The notes below the pieces were generated by a model. The model was not told the DNA's origin, did no database searches, and saw nothing but the letters and a program-made list of their open reading frames with translations. A DNA stretch of 64,000 bases, taken from contig NC_046627.1 in the NCBI RefSeq assembly GCF_900324465.2, forward strand, positions 19,969,022 to 20,033,021, in the 5' to 3' direction. The position numbers and the translations under genes were made by a program. This DNA is from Anabas testudineus. Lineage: Eukaryota; Chordata; Actinopteri; Anabantiformes; Anabantidae. Below are positions 13,143 through 26,806 of the stretch, in pieces (position 1 is the stretch's first letter; each line of letters begins with the position of its first letter).

Positions 13143-16100
13143 TTACTTAAAGGTGATGAGGTAGTCTGGGTACGCTTGGTTATCATGGAACACAACATAC
13201 ATGCTGGGGTTGTCTATTCTATCCACCACGCTGTCATAGAGGTCGTGGGGCTGCAGGACATTGCGTGGAGGAGGAACCTTCATGTTGCTGCGACCCACAG
13301 TGTAGGTACCAGTCAGGACTCGAGCCACAAACATTAACTGAGAACCATCAGCAGCTGGCTTGGAGTATGTGGGGTTAGCTGAGTAGCTGGCGTCTACAGC
13401 AAAGTAGGTTCCATGACCATAAGCAGTTGCTGAGAACAGGAAGAAATGAGGCATTGAAGAATTTAGAAATATGTAAACAAAAGCCTACTTATGTTGTTAT
13501 TTATTGCCACTAAGAGGATAACTGGATAACCAGCAACAACAGCTGTTGTCTTACAAAGATTTATTTATATAGGATTTGTCTGTGCAGGAACATATAAAGT
13601 AAGTAAGGAAAGCAACAGCTCATTGAGAGAAAATGGAAAACTATATATAATAACTTATAATAAATAACCAAAATAAATGAATATTATGCTTTAAACAGAG
13701 ACAGATTGAATTATATTTTTTGTTTTAAAACACAGTTACCATTTTGTCCAGCAAAGCTTCTGTTGAATCCAGTTTTAATGATGGAGTCACAGTTGTCCTG
13801 GGTCGTCCCATGGTACAGAGATTTTTCCTCTGCTCCTCCCTGCAGTTTGGTTTTATCAGTAATGTGCTTCTTCTGCACTTCATAGGCACGAAGCAGATGA
13901 ACAATCTGCAAACGCTTGATCTAACAAGAAAGAACGAAAAGGTGCAGCTACTTTGAGGGTTTATAAGTAATAGTTGATATCCTTTGTACACAACCACGTT
14001 GAACTTCAAATGAAACAGTCGAGATGTAATCAAAGTCAAAGCTTTCAGCTTTTATACAGACCGCTATTTCTGGAGGCCCATAAATGATGAAACAAGCTAA
14101 CATATTAAACACAAAGATTGCCTTAAATGAAGATCCTTTGCAGTCAACCTTAGCAGAAAATACAGCCCATACACTTTAGAATTCCTCCTGATACATCAGC
14201 AAACACCATTGACGTGGTTCCATTTGCAGCCATGGATGCCCAGGCCATAACACTGCCCCCACCGTTTTTGACAGATGATGTAGTATGCTTTGGATCATGA
14301 GCTGATACTTTTCTTCTCCCTCTCTTATTTTCTCTTTTCATAATTCATTAATTTCTGTGGTCAGCCACTTTAGTTTTTAGTATACAAAACTAGCACCCAG
14401 AACCATCCCCCAGCCTTTGATATGTTTCAATGGACATGGATTAATGAAGGTACAGGCCATAGTCCATAATGAAGCTGCCTCCCAGAGTGTGTATGTGTAT
14501 GAAAATGATTAGTTAATGCTACAGTTTTGTCAGACCTCCTGAATTAAAGCTGGAAATCTTGAGTGTTTAATTTCAGATTCAATAAGTGGTGTATAGAGGA
14601 CATTTTTACTTCAGTATGTACAAACTGTATTTTCACATTATGTGCCTCTGAAATGTACACAAAATCAAATTTCTCCTTGTGGAAGCCATTGGCTCACCTT
14701 TATTACAGTCTTGGTTACAGTTCGGCTGAAGGCCTTCTCCACAGTCTGATACTCTGCAGAGGAAGGCTCTAGTTCAACCACCTTTAGATTTTCACCTTTC
14801 CCCATGTTGTCCCAGTACAAAGGGATAGTGAGGTCTGAAAAATTAAAAACACCACCTAGTCATTCAAGTTATAAAGTTCTCCATAAAGAGAAGCAGAGTG
14901 TAACTTTATTTTTGTGTCAGGTTTGCTAAGGTTGTGTTGTTGGATCTCTAACTTTATCCAGTAGACTTATGTTATGTATACGTATTTAAATGTATGAAAA
15001 TTAAAGTGAAATACACACTGTCTATTAAATGTTGTTATGCATGTTGATGGTTTCTGTTGAAGATGGAGATAAATCTCATTTTGAGAAATGAGATGTAATT
15101 TGCAGGGTCTTAAAAAAGTTATAATGGGACCCTTTATTGCTAATTAATCTTGAGATTTAAAGCACTATTTTGCAACATATGCTAATTTGCATCCTGCCTC
15201 ATCTTTGCTAAGAGGCAGGTGAATAAAACCACTCTTGTATCTGCCCACTCATTTTATACATACAGTCAGAAAGAAGTTAGCTTAGCTTAGCATAAAGAGT
15301 GGAAATGGGAAACAGCGTGACTATCTCTGTTATCATTTATTAACTTGTGTACGTCAACTGTGAATGTAATAAATAAAAAACTTTTATTATTAAAATTATT
15401 CACCAATTCATTTTCAAGATCCATCATCTCACCTGGCAGATTCTCAAGTCGTTTCAGTTGTGCCGTCTGTCCAGTTCTGTGTCTTTTGGCCTCCATCCTC
15501 TGTAGATCCACACTCCAGGAGATTCCCTGTGCGTCCACTATTCCTCCAGTTACATCACTCTTTTCCAGGTTGTAATTGGCTGTTTTGGGGAGCCTTTCCC
15601 ATTTGCCGCTGTGTCCCAGGATGCACCAAGTCACACGGGTGTATAAATCCTCCTCCTCTTTCGCTCTCATCTCTCCCCTAAAGGCTGCTGTGGTTTGAAC
15701 CATCTGCTTCACCTGGTTGACCCCATGTTTTAACCCGCTCACTGTCAAGCTGCCAAACTGGTCCCTCTGCATGCACAGACCTTCAGCCTCCACTGTCTTC
15801 TCCAGGCCCTTCAGGTCGTCCTGGGTGAGACCTGTCAGCTGCTCCTTGGTGAAACTATGTGTGGAGCACTGAGCCTGATACACATCCTTCAGCTTTGTCT
15901 TGGCATCTTCAACATTTTTTTTAACAAGACCTACGAATATGAAGACAGACCTCTGCTGCTGACCCGTATGGGTACCGGTGAAGATTGGGTTTGTGTTAAT
16001 CAACATTGTGGACCGTTGCTGTGGTACGTGAGGCAACTGAGACACTGACACTGAAAAATGAATCAACAGACAATCATTACTGAAAATAACACACACAGAA

Positions 16101-19100
16101 GATAATTTAAACAACCATAAAAAGGAGGATCACGATGTGACTGCTCATTACCTCTGCTGATAACTGCATGTGGAAACATCTCTGTTGTTTGTTGTTTAAA
16201 TGCCATAAAAACATTGATCTTATTTAGTACAAGACGAATGTTGGTGACAAAATGGAGGGGAGTGGAGGATGTGGTGGTCTTAATCCCTCGGAGAATAGCC
16301 TGTGCTACAACATCAGGATCCAGACCACCAACACCTGCATAAACCAAAAATGACATTCAACAACATTGTTGTTTGTAATTATCATTAATTAGTTTTGTTT
16401 TTTCTTTTCTAGGTTGTCTTTCACACAATATTTACCAGCACATATGGCAGGAATGGCCACAGACTTGTATTGATCGGATTCACAATCTCGGATAATGCGA
16501 CATGCCAGCTGTTCAATGATGCCTGCGTCCTGTTGTCCACACACGTGTAGAATAGTTTTACAGGGGAACAATCCAGGCGGTGTTCTGACAACAGCTCCCT
16601 GGTTTAGTCCTTCTACACACCAACAGGTGAAGACAAAAGGAGTAAAAAGCTGCTGAATGTGTTTTGTTCAGGATTGTGTAGCTCATTTATTTTCTCACCA
16701 GTTTTCAGTATTGCCTCCACCTGGGGTCCAGCCTTAGTTAAAATGTCTTTGCACACGCTGTCTGTAGAAAAGAAAATTGCTAAATATAAATGTATTGTTT
16801 TAAATGTTATTGTGAAAGTCCAATATTTTTGGTCACAGAGACATCCTGCAACCACTCACATATTGCCAAAATCCTTGTGTCTTTGTTTTTTACTGTGACC
16901 ATCCATAGAAGCTCAGTCCTACAATACCTGTTTCAAAATCAGTGAAGTTGGTCGTGTTTACCACAGCATCTGTAGTTTCATTAGTGATGTCACCAAATAC
17001 CAGCTGTAGCTCCACACCACCTCCCACATTCACAGTGATCTCATCAAGATCACTGGTGAGAGACGGGAAGATTACTGACAGGAAAAAAAAAAGTTTTTAA
17101 TTTGTCTGACCTGTAAACTGATGACTGACAGTACTGTAAGTGATGGAAATAAATAAAGTATCTTTACTCTACTAATACTTAAATTTAAATATAACGATTT
17201 ATTATTGTGTTTTCACATTCACGGATCTGTAATGCAAAGTAATGTAATACATTACATGTAACACAATGTAATATACGTTATCAATACTTTAAATGCATTA
17301 CTTCTACTTATGATAAAGTAAATACTGTATGCACCGCGGTGTTCATACTTGTACACAGACAAAAGTTATATTAGATTAATAGTATTACATGAGTATTACA
17401 TACAGTACTAACATTTTCAGTGTTTTTTATCTAGTTTACCTCGACCTCCCTGGTTCATGTTCAAGCTCAGGTTTCTGTAGACATCATGATAGCACTGTAA
17501 ACACAAATGTTTGTTGTTACCTGCTGGTTTTTGAGAGGAGTGATGTTGATGGTGATCTGACCCAGTTAAGATTTTAAGATGTTTTGATTTAAATGTTTGT
17601 AATTCCAGTGCCAGGAGCAGTCACCTATACCCACTCCCTGTCCTGAGAGAAGGCACAAGGCCAAGACTAATGCCATTATACAATATAGTCAGCAACAGTT
17701 GTGTCAAATCCTATAAAAGTGTTTCGCCGCCTCCAGTCGAAAACAATGTTACTACAAGATCTGTGCAGATTTTCGAGCAGTACAAAACATATTTAATTCA
17801 GGAAGGATTGTGGTGGTGTTTCGAGAAACTAAAGCCAATATTGCCAAACTGACTATAGGAGATTTAGGCAAATAATACAGTAAATAAATGAAACCTAGAT
17901 GCAACATAATGTGAAGGAAATACTTAATTGATGTGCTCAAAACCGTAATGTGACTTGTGTATTGTTGTTAAATAGTATTATTTTTATAGTGACAGTTATA
18001 AAAAATATCGTAAAATGTCACAATATAGTTTTAACACATGCAACACAATTCCTTACTTTGACTCAAAAACACATCTGACTGGTATTTTACTTGACTATTA
18101 GCCATAAAAGGATCGACATGTTAAACAAGTTACACAACGTGCAAATACCTAAATGGTTGCAATCATCACATGCTGTTTTACACTGTTTACATTACATAGG
18201 TTTGTCTCACCTTCTCAGAGTCAGGATAGCCCGGTTTAATGACAATGTGAATGGTGGAGAGAGACCCAGAGGACGCAGACAATCCAAACTGGTGAATCTC
18301 ATCAGTCAGCACTTGAACAGCTTCTCTCAGCGGGTATTTTAAAAGTATTCCAGGTCCAATGACTGGAAAGGCCACTGAACCATAGCCCTGCTGGACACAG
18401 AGGTCTAAACACTTCCTCAGTCCATTACCAAGAGCCTATTTGCAGTTCTTTCCTGGCTGCCACACTCTTTTCCAGATTATTAACCCTTTCAGTCACAGCA
18501 CCGTACTCTCCCACAACCACAGAATAACCCGGCTCTGTGTAGACTCTGATATCATCAGTCACAAAGGACGGATCCTGCATTAGGATTTTGATTTGCTTTG
18601 GGTCAAACACATGATGGCAAATGTAGCTGTCAGTAAGACTGGTGAAGATCTGATCTACCTGTATCTCCCATTGCTCTGCAGCACAGGTTTGTTCTCTCAC
18701 CACTGCCTCCTCTTCATCGAAATTTAACTCCACTGTGCAGCCGATAGCAGAGAGTTGTTTCTGTAGTACTTTATATGCTTTGGGGTTGTCCCTCAGGTAA
18801 TACAGGAGGTAAATTTCAATCTTTATTATCTTCTCAAGGCTTTTTGTGTTTGTTTTTGAGACTGTCTAAAGAAGAAAGCACATATAAACTTAAAAAAATC
18901 ATATACTTCACCTAAACCCAATCATTATTAAAATTAGATATCCTGTAAATTATAAATGATAGGAACAGCCCTCTGCAGACTCTGCTCAGAAATCCACTCC
19001 AACTGGTCTGCCCTGATATTTTGGCTGCGTCTTTATCTTTACCATAAATGTAAAACTGTCTTACTGGAAGCTGTGTGGGCAGATATTTTATGTCTTTCTC

Positions 19101-19520
19101 AGTATTGCACATTAGTTTAACAACCTTAAATAGACTTAAAGTGCACAACACTGAATGCAGTGGACTTTCTAAAGGATGATTGTAGCTCACCTGTCTCTGT
19201 GGTGAACTGTTTCGGTTCATAGTTATCCGAGACCCTACTAGGAAGCAAGACAATGTGAAATTTCCTTTGCAAAGTCCTTTCTTGGTTTCCAGGAGCAACA
19301 AGTTTACTATAGTGAGTCGCAATAAAAGCACACTAAAATTGCAAAGTATATAAAAATAGTTTTAACACAAAGGGATTCCTTACCTTGTGTTTTCCTTTTT
19401 TACACTCACTCACTCTCATAATTAAATCATCTCATAATCACCTCTCCCAGAACTTTTTTGAAAGTGTGTCCTGTCAGATCTTCCTTCAAAAAACAATGGA
19501 TGTTGGTATTTATCCATTTA
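13143..19520 (-). pseudogene. parp14-like: PARP14-like copy P3: intact 3' half, broken 5' half
   Basis: Intact 3' exons: 18435-18211 (macro 1, second half), 17494-17440, 17074-16928, 16761-16699, 16612-16436, 16334-16152, 16050-15433 (WWE-type), 14834-14698, 13920-13740 and 13429-13143 (ART domain: [29 protein letters not shown], so H-Y-M). Exon lengths equal those of P2 one by one (55, 147, 63, 177, 183, 618, 137, 181, 287). At 18436-18440 a deletion joins exon 3 (ending ...ARKELQ) straight to macro exon 5, losing the rest of exon 3 and macro exon 4. The join is out of frame and reads IGSW then stop. Exon 2 persists near 19190-19290. Exon 1 near 19390-19516 (MDKYQHPLFFEGRSD) is shortened and frame-broken. 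An N-terminally new transcript could still yield a macro-WWE-ART protein, but as it stands I call it a pseudogene or remnant gene. Confidence 0.7.
14148..14341 (-). mobile_element. Tc1-like transposase fragment in P3 intron
   Basis: The minus strand encodes HTTSSVKNGGGSVMAWASMA and ANGTTSMVFADV, the Tc1 transposase block normally written GGGSVMVWACMAASGTGSL. It lies in the intron between two catalytic-domain exons of P3, which is longer than in P2. Only a short piece is recognisable, with no clear terminal repeats. Confidence 0.7.
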
Positions 19521-19865
19521 CACAAAATTCTGAACTTAAAAATGAAGACTCTTCTCTGTGTGCCGTCCTGACTTGCAAGTGAAGTGTGGACTTTAGACAG
19601 CTTTTTTTTGCTTTCACTTTTAAGTCACAAGACTCTTGATTGTAAATGTGCACACCCAACAACATGAACAGTTTACCTAGAGCTTTAAATGCTTTATATT
19701 GAACATTCAAAAATTTGTCTTGTGCAGAAAGAAGTGTTATTAACATACAGTGATGATGGTAACATGGAGGATTATTTGTTAATAAAGAGGTTGATATAAA
19801 AATAATCAAGAAGTTATGTTGATACTGTTTCATTAAAAACTAATTATCATAAAAGTCAGGCTAAT
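19521..19865. other. P3 upstream flank
   Basis: No gene. 19608-19622 keeps a weakened CTTTCACTTTTAAG stretch at the place where the other copies carry the ISRE-like motif. Confidence 0.4.
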
Positions 19866-20260
19866 TAAGATTAGCTCTTTATTGATCCCACAGTGGGGAA
19901 ATTCAATTGTTAAAAAGCTCCAAGACAATTGGACAATCGGACACAATTGGTCGCGCTCACACCAGTCCACAAAGTTCATGAAGACTGACCTGTACTCCAG
20001 ACCTTTCCCCTAAGACACACAGTCAACAACGGCTGAGTCATCAGAGAACTTCTGGAGATGACAACTGCTGGTGTTATGTGTGAAGTCTGAGGTGGACAAG
20101 GTAAAGAGGTCTGCCCCCTTTAGGGGCCCAGTGTTGGAAACTACCACCTCAGACACACAGTTGTGTAGCTTTGCGTATTGTGGTCTGTTGGTGAGGTTAT
20201 CAATTATCCATGCTAAGTCATTATGAAAAGCCGGAGTGAGGTCACATAACCTAAACACTT
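19866..20260 (-). mobile_element. LINE 3' fragment (Rex1/Babar-like)
   Basis: The minus strand reads NTGPLKGADLFTLSTSDFTH and CHLQKFSDDSAVVDCVS, a reverse transcriptase palm region where FSDD replaces YADD. The plus strand starts with CTCTTTATTGATCCCACAGT, a common fish LINE 3' tail. It is strongly 5'-truncated and occupies the place where P4's WWE and catalytic exons would be expected. Confidence 0.6.
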
Positions 20261-20582
20261 AATAATAAAATAATAATTATATTTTTTTTTTATAATGACA
20301 AATGTTACTTTGATTGGATGAAAACTAATAATCATTTCTTCTTTCAGGCTGTTGAAGCATTTGTATCTTCTGATGCTTGATGCCTGTTTAATTGTACTCA
20401 AGCAACTCATTTTAAGTAGGCTACCAGCAGAAAGTCATGTATGTTGGAACATGCATGTTTGTGATTGTTCATAAGTTTCTCTATTCTTAAATCAAATATG
20501 TTTTTCTTACAGTTCAAACTATTCTATTTGACCATAACTCGAAAACAGACATAAAGCTTTCTGTGTTTTCTGCGTTTCGGTT

Positions 20583-23500
20583 TTACAGAGCAAGGTTATG
20601 AATCATTTGCATCATCTGGTCAACCCTGTCCTTTAATCCGCTCACTGTCCAGATACCCTGACCGGACTGGTCTTCCTCCAGGCACAAACCCAGGATGTCC
20701 ACAATTTGCTTCAGATTGTTGATGTAATCTTGGGTGAAGCCTGCCAGGTCCTCTTTTTTAAATGTTAGTTTGGAGCATTGAGCCTGATACAGATTCTTCA
20801 GCTTTGTCATGGCATCGTCAACATCCTTTCTGCAAAGGCCTATGATCAGGAAGACAGACTGCGGAAGTGTAGAACTGGTAGAGAGGATGCTAAAGTCTAT
20901 GTTGATATCCAGTGGAGGAGGATGTTGTGGTGCATCAGCTAACTGCGACACTGACACAGCAAGATGGAAGCAAATGCAGTAATCAGTGAAAAAGCTCCTG
21001 AAAACACAAATCTGGTAAACAACCAAGATGAAAGAAAGAAACTGATTTATCAAGGGCTGACTTCACATTACCTGTGTTGATAACAGCATGGGGAAACATC
21101 TGCAGTGCTTGCTTTTTAAAAGCCAAGAAAATATCAATCTTGATCAGGACGATGCGGATGTTGGTGAGATGTTGAAGTTTACTGGATGATTTGGTAGAGT
21201 TGACCCCCTGGAGAATGGCTTGTGCCACAACACCAGCATCCAACCCACCAGCGCCTGTTCAAAGAAATTTAATAAAAAGCAAAACTGCATAAGTAATTGC
21301 TATAGTATTTGCTTGTGCATTTACATTTAGAGTGTCTTTTGTCTCTTTTTGATTTTCTTTCACAATATTTACCAGCACAAATGGCAGGAATGGCCACAGA
21401 ATTGTATTGACAGGATTCACACTGTTGAATGATGCGACACACCAGCTGTTCAATGACGCCTGCGTCCTTTTCTCCACATACGTGTAAAATGGCTTTACAG
21501 GGGAACGACCCAGGTTGGGTCTTAAAAACATCTCCTCTGTTTGTTTTTGCTGCAAAAACACAACAGACAAGTGAGATCCTGATAACTTTGTACTGTTTAG
21601 AAGAGTATGCAGAGCCCTTTTCTCACCCTTTCTCAGTTCAGCCTTTATGTGGGGCCCAGCCACCGTTAGGATGCCTTTGCACACACCATCTGTATATTAA
21701 TAACAACAATACACATAATTTTATAGATAGGTCAGAAATCCTTATTTTACAAACATAAGAAGAAAAAGAGCACAATAGTCTTTAGCCACTCGAGCTATAT
21801 TATATTTACTCCCTCTGGCAGTCGTCTTGCTGAGACCGACACCTAAAATACCTGTCTCAAAGTCATTGAAGTCTGTTGTGTTCACAATGGCTTCTGTGGT
21901 CTCATTAGTGATGTCACCAAACACCAGTTGTAGCTTAACGTCGCCTTCCAGTCTTATGGTGATCTCATCAAGATCACTGGTGAGAGACCTGAAGATTGCT
22001 GAGGGAAAGATTACATTTTATAAAATAGTGAATTACCAGCTTTATTTGTCATTAACATGTAATCAAAATCTTCATATCAGCGCTGTGGTTTACCTCGGCC
22101 ACCCTGGTTCATATTTAAGCTGAGGTGTCTGTAGATGTCATGGTAGCACTGTAAACACAAAAGCTCGCCTTAAACTTCCTCTCATGTGTGTATCCTAGTA
22201 GGTAAATAATCATAACAACAGAGCAAGATTTTGAACTAAACTATTAAGAAGAAAATAGGTTTGTCTCACCTCCTCAGAGTCAGGATAGTCAGGTTTAATA
22301 ACAACGTGAATGGTGGAGAGAGACCCAGAGGACGCAGACAATCCAAACTGGTGAATCTTGTCCGTCAGCACTTGAACAGCTTCTCTCAGCGGGTATTTTA
22401 AAATGATTCCAGGTCCAATGACTGGAAAGGCCACTGAACTCCAGCCCTGCTGGACACAGAGGTCTAAACACTTCTTCAGTCCATTACCAAGAGCCTGTGG
22501 AACAAAAGTCATCTGAATCTTTTCAGTCAGTTATTGCCCTGAACAACAATTGCTTTACCAAGAATTTAAGGGTGAGGGCCACAAAAAGAACGACGCCACC
22601 CATGAAGTTATTATACTTGCAACTTTTGCATGAATATTTGATTTCAACACCTCTCAAAAATGCACAGTTTATATCATGTTACCTGTACGCTCTTCCCCTT
22701 GTTTCCATCCCATGGCAGGCACTCAATGAAGAGGATCTTAGAGCAACCGACAGATGGAGGTGCATCAACTTGCATAACATCTCCTGCACAGTGGGTCCCG
22801 TTCCCTGCCATCAAGTCAAAATGTCTTTGCATCGTGTTCCCTGCTCTTTGCAACAGGGATTTACCGATTTTAGTGGATGTGAGCTTTCTGTTGACCATGG
22901 GGGCCACCAACACATTCACCTGTGGAAATGTGAAACAACATTACCTGGTGCTACATTAGTGCTCAGTTTAAATCATCTCTCAGAACTCGTCTCACCTGCT
23001 CATCCACCAAACTGCCGACCTTTATGACCAGGTTTGTTTTGTTGACTGAGAGAGTTGTGGATGCCGTGCTGCTGGTAGTGTTGCATTGGCTTATAGTGGT
23101 GGATCTGCTAGGTGTCCTAAAGCGGGACATGCTGATGTACTGTAACATTGTGGACAAATCTGAGGTGGTTGCCATACTCTGCTTTTGTTGCTGTTCCTTG
23201 ATGAGGACCTGACAGGAGCTTTGTACCAGCTCCTTGTCTCTTTGACCTTTTCCCTCAAAGTACCACTGAGCCCCTGGTCCATCTAGAACCAGTGTATCTG
23301 ATGTCAGATTGGCTAGCTTTGCATTTAAACTTGCCTGAACTTCCTGGACTAGACAACGAGGACCAGACACAAGCACACAAGGATAGGGGAAATGTGAAGC
23401 TTTTAATGTCACCTCCGTTTGCTTTATTCCAGTCAGGTCTGAGAATTTATCAAAACAATCAACCAGCTCTGAATGTGGTAGGTTCAGCACTTCTTGTGTC

Positions 23501-25522
23501 CCAACATGGTTCATCTGGTAGTCATGTAGTATCTCTTTCAGCTTGTTCACATTTTCACTGTACCCAACAAGTCGTACCTTAGTCAGTGCCGTTCCACTCA
23601 CTGCTGAGATGAAGCTGAAGTCCACTCTGAACTGTCGAAAGTTTACCTCGTTCTTCGCTTTGTTGAGGATTTCTTTAACTCTGTCTAGATCTGGAGGCAC
23701 AGCTGCAGCACCCTGGAGCTGCACTGTGTCCACGCTCAGGTCCCTTTTTACTGCTGCTTCAGCTTCATCCAGGGCACCAGACGACAGACTGGACAGAACC
23801 AGGTCTGATCCCACCTCCAAGGAAACAGGATTTCTTAGACTCTGCTGGAAACGATCCTGGTACTTGGACATGACACCACTGGTTTTTATGAAGGTGATTA
23901 ATTCTGTAGGGAGGTTCACTCTTCTTTCTTTTACACTTTTCATCAGTTCATCAAGTTTTGTGGTTCCTAACTGCACCTCTTTCTCAGGTCCCTCCAAAAT
24001 TACCATGGCGTCACCAATGAGTACTTTAACTTCTGGGCAGGTTGCACGCATTTCTCGAGTAAACTCCTCTTCTATCAGTTTCACCTGCTTTTCCAGAACT
24101 GGCAGTTTCTTACGGATTAGCACACTCTTTTCCAGACTATTAACCCTTTCATTCACAGCGCAAAACTCTCCCACAACCACAGAATAGCCCAGCTCTGTGT
24201 AGACTCTGATATCATCAGTTACAAAGGACGGGTCCTGCATTAGGATTCTGATTTGCTTTGGATCAGTAACATGATGGCAAATGTAGCTGTCAGTGAGATC
24301 AATGAAGACTCGATCCACCTGTATCTCCCATTTCTCTGCAGCACCGAAGCCTCTTCCAGGTCCTTTTTCAATATCTTCTCTCACCACTGCCTCCTCTTTA
24401 TCAAAATTTAACTCCACTGTGTAGCCGATAGCAGAGAGTTGTTTCTGTAGTACTTTATAGGCTTTAGGATTGTCCCTCAGGTAATACAGGAGGTAAATGT
24501 CAATCTTTATTATCTTCTCAAGGCGTTTTGTGTTTGTTTTAGAAAACTGAATAAAAGAAAAATATCAAGGTCAGTTCAAAAGTTAAAACAACTCCTCAAA
24601 CTGGTCTGGACGGATTTTTATCTGACTCTGTCTTCCTGTGTTTGCTGTTGTTATGCAAGTGCTGATTTGTCAGTGTTTTGTTATTATTGTTATGTTTTTG
24701 TTATACTAACAACACTTCCGTTTCTGATCTTATAAGAATTGCTTCTAAACATCAAGAAGATTTTAGTGATTCTTTTTTTATTGGATATTTTATTTTCTCT
24801 GTTTGTGCGAACGGACAACACACGCACACACACCAAGTTACACACATGCAGTACAGTATGTATGGTATGTGCTGTAGAATTGAGGTGGGGATTAGAGCCC
24901 TCTGTAGTCTGACAGCCAACATTGAGTGACCATAAATACAAATATAACATACATTTTAATATCTTTAAAGGAATGCATATTTGTTTATTTGGTTACCACT
25001 ACATGAAATGCTGGTGTTGCACTTGTATTATTTGTTGTCTGTACCACCTTTAGCAATGAGAACCAGTGTCCTGAAAACTAAAAGATTAACTCACCTGTGT
25101 GTTGGGTTCAGGATTGTGAAAAGACTTCATCACAGTCAGATGTAGGTTTCGACGGGGAAGAGGGACATCATGTTCCTTTCTTTCTAAAACCCTTTCCTGG
25201 TCTAAAAGCATGTTAAGAAAAACAAAGTTTAGTTGCAACAGGGGCTCATGTTTCTATAAAACTGCGAAGCATTTTGTGTTTAGGGCTCATTTAAAACTCT
25301 ACTTGCTAGAGGATTGTGATTTTTGCAAATAACCTAGTGAGATTTCCTACCTTCTTTTTCCCTGAAGCAGATTTGATAAACATTGTCTCCAACCGATTCT
25401 ATCACGCCACAGTCGCCTCCTCCTGATTCTCTTTTTATCTGAAAGTATCTCCTGATTTTTTCCTTCTCCTTGCTTGTAACCATGTTTGCAGCAAAAAACA
25501 ACGGGTATCGATATTCATCCAT
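20583..25522 (-). CDS. parp14-like: PARP14-like gene P4: complete, two macrodomains, no WWE or catalytic domain
   Basis: Eleven exons, minus order: 25522-25351, 25201-25095, 24546-22996, 22919-22683, 22494-22270, 22148-22094, 21998-21852, 21689-21627, 21549-21373, 21254-21072, 20950-20583. All borders are GT/AG and the phases sum to 3285 nt, about 1094 aa. Residues 1-93 are RRM-like (MDEYRYPLFFAANM...). 94-610 is the KH/RRM-like exon. About 611-764 is a divergent macrodomain 1 (VNVLVAPMVN... to AFPVIGPGIILKYPLREAV). About 801-972 is macrodomain 2 (GDITNETTEAIVNTTDF ... [20 protein letters not shown]). The last exon (VSQLADAPQHPP...) begins like the WWE exon of P2/P3 but stops after QMIHNLAL, so WWE and the ART domain are absent, and I see no such exons downstream. 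The product would read or bind ADP-ribose without transferring it. Similar catalytic-free macrodomain products could act as decoys or regulators; that role is inference. Confidence 0.78.
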
Positions 25523-25606
25523 TTTGTCTCAAACCCTAAAAGCAACCTTTTAAACTCCTAGTTTACATCATCCTGCACCTCAGTGCAAGGTGATTTCCTT
25601 TCATTT

Positions 25607-25619
25607 ACTTTCACTTTCA
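25607..25619 (-). promoter_or_regulatory. ISRE-like element upstream of P4
   Basis: The plus strand reads ACTTTCACTTTCA (minus TGAAAGTGAAAGT), a GAAANNGAAA-type IRF site about 85 nt above the P4 start codon. The same block recurs at 52508-52520 in unit B as AATTTCACTTTCA, now orphaned. Confidence 0.6.
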
Positions 25620-26800
25620 AGTAATGTAGGCGTGTTTGTTTTTCCACTTGCTTCTGTGCACACACACCACAACCACAATGACACACAAACAGTTCAGCTA
25701 CTCTGGGGGCATTTCCTTGATTGGTCTCATGGTATACAAAGTGTCATGTAATTGTAATTGTAAATAATAAAATATGTGGTAGAGACAAGAGTAATGAATA
25801 CGTTTTTAAGTGTAGTGATAATACGAGGATGAATTTTATTAAGTGAACATGTTTTTGTTTTGTTTTTTCTCAGTTTTAGTTTCCCTTTTTCATTTATCTG
25901 TTCTCTATCTAAGAGCAGATAGTAGTAGACAGGAAATTTGTGGAAATATGTGAAATGCTGCTGACTGGATTTTAACCTAGAAATTGCAGTTGACCGCAAC
26001 ACAGAAAACCCACAAGTTTCATAGAACAAAGAAGCACATCACCAAACCACTAGATGGCCACCCAAGACTAAAAACTGCTGGTGTAATTTGCAGTAAAGCA
26101 ATTTTACTGTATGTAGTTATTTGCACAATAATACAGTCCTATAGGCAATTGGACTGTATTAACATGTACACCACCTTTATAGTATTGGAACAGTGAGGCC
26201 ATGTTTTGTGTCAGATGCAGATGTCATGTTTTCAGTCTACAGCAAAAATAAAGAAAGTGGCCTTTGGAGGGCATTATGTATGTTCACATTTTCAGACTTT
26301 ACGTCCCCTGTTTTGACATTCATTTGACCTGTAATCAATGGCCTAAAAGCAGCATATAGACTTTGCAAATGTTGAATGGGATTGTCTCATTTTGCTTTAA
26401 ATAATAAAGGCATTCTACTCTTCTAACATTTCTTCACTGTATTCTTACCAAGATAAGTGAATCATGTAACAAAGCATTTAACTCAAATTACTCAACTATA
26501 AATAACTTTATAGAAATGTGTAATTGGGAAACACATTGGTGAACATTTACGATTTTTGTTTGTTTTTGCAGTAACATCTCATGAAAGAGATTGTAAGGTT
26601 GTCTGAGAAGCAAATTTATAAACTCAGCTGATGTTTCTGACCCTTAGTAGTAATTTTATCTTTTAATGTAGTGTAAATATTTTACACATTGCTTCTTTAA
26701 CTTTACTGTAAAACAACAAGAAACTAATTGTCTTAAAAAAAGTGCTTATTTGTACCAACTAATGTTTAGTGTTGTACATTTCTTATTTATTATTTTGTTT
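25620..26800. repeat. Duplicated spacer, unit A copy
   Basis: No gene. From the P4 first exon outward to about 26735 this sequence recurs nearly base for base at 52416-53695. It is the left part of the segmental duplication shared by units A and B. Confidence 0.85.
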
Positions 26801-26806
26801 GTTTGT

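Noticed and set aside
22660-23027. Plus-strand frames near the P4 macro exon, repeated at 51192-51520
   Set aside because: Antisense of macro exon 4 and exon 3 of the PARP14-like gene.
23543-24187. Plus-strand 214-codon frame, also seen at 345-842 and 52036-52440
   Set aside because: It is antisense to the PARP14-like exon 3 and is shared only because the exon was duplicated; no start context, splice signals or family match.
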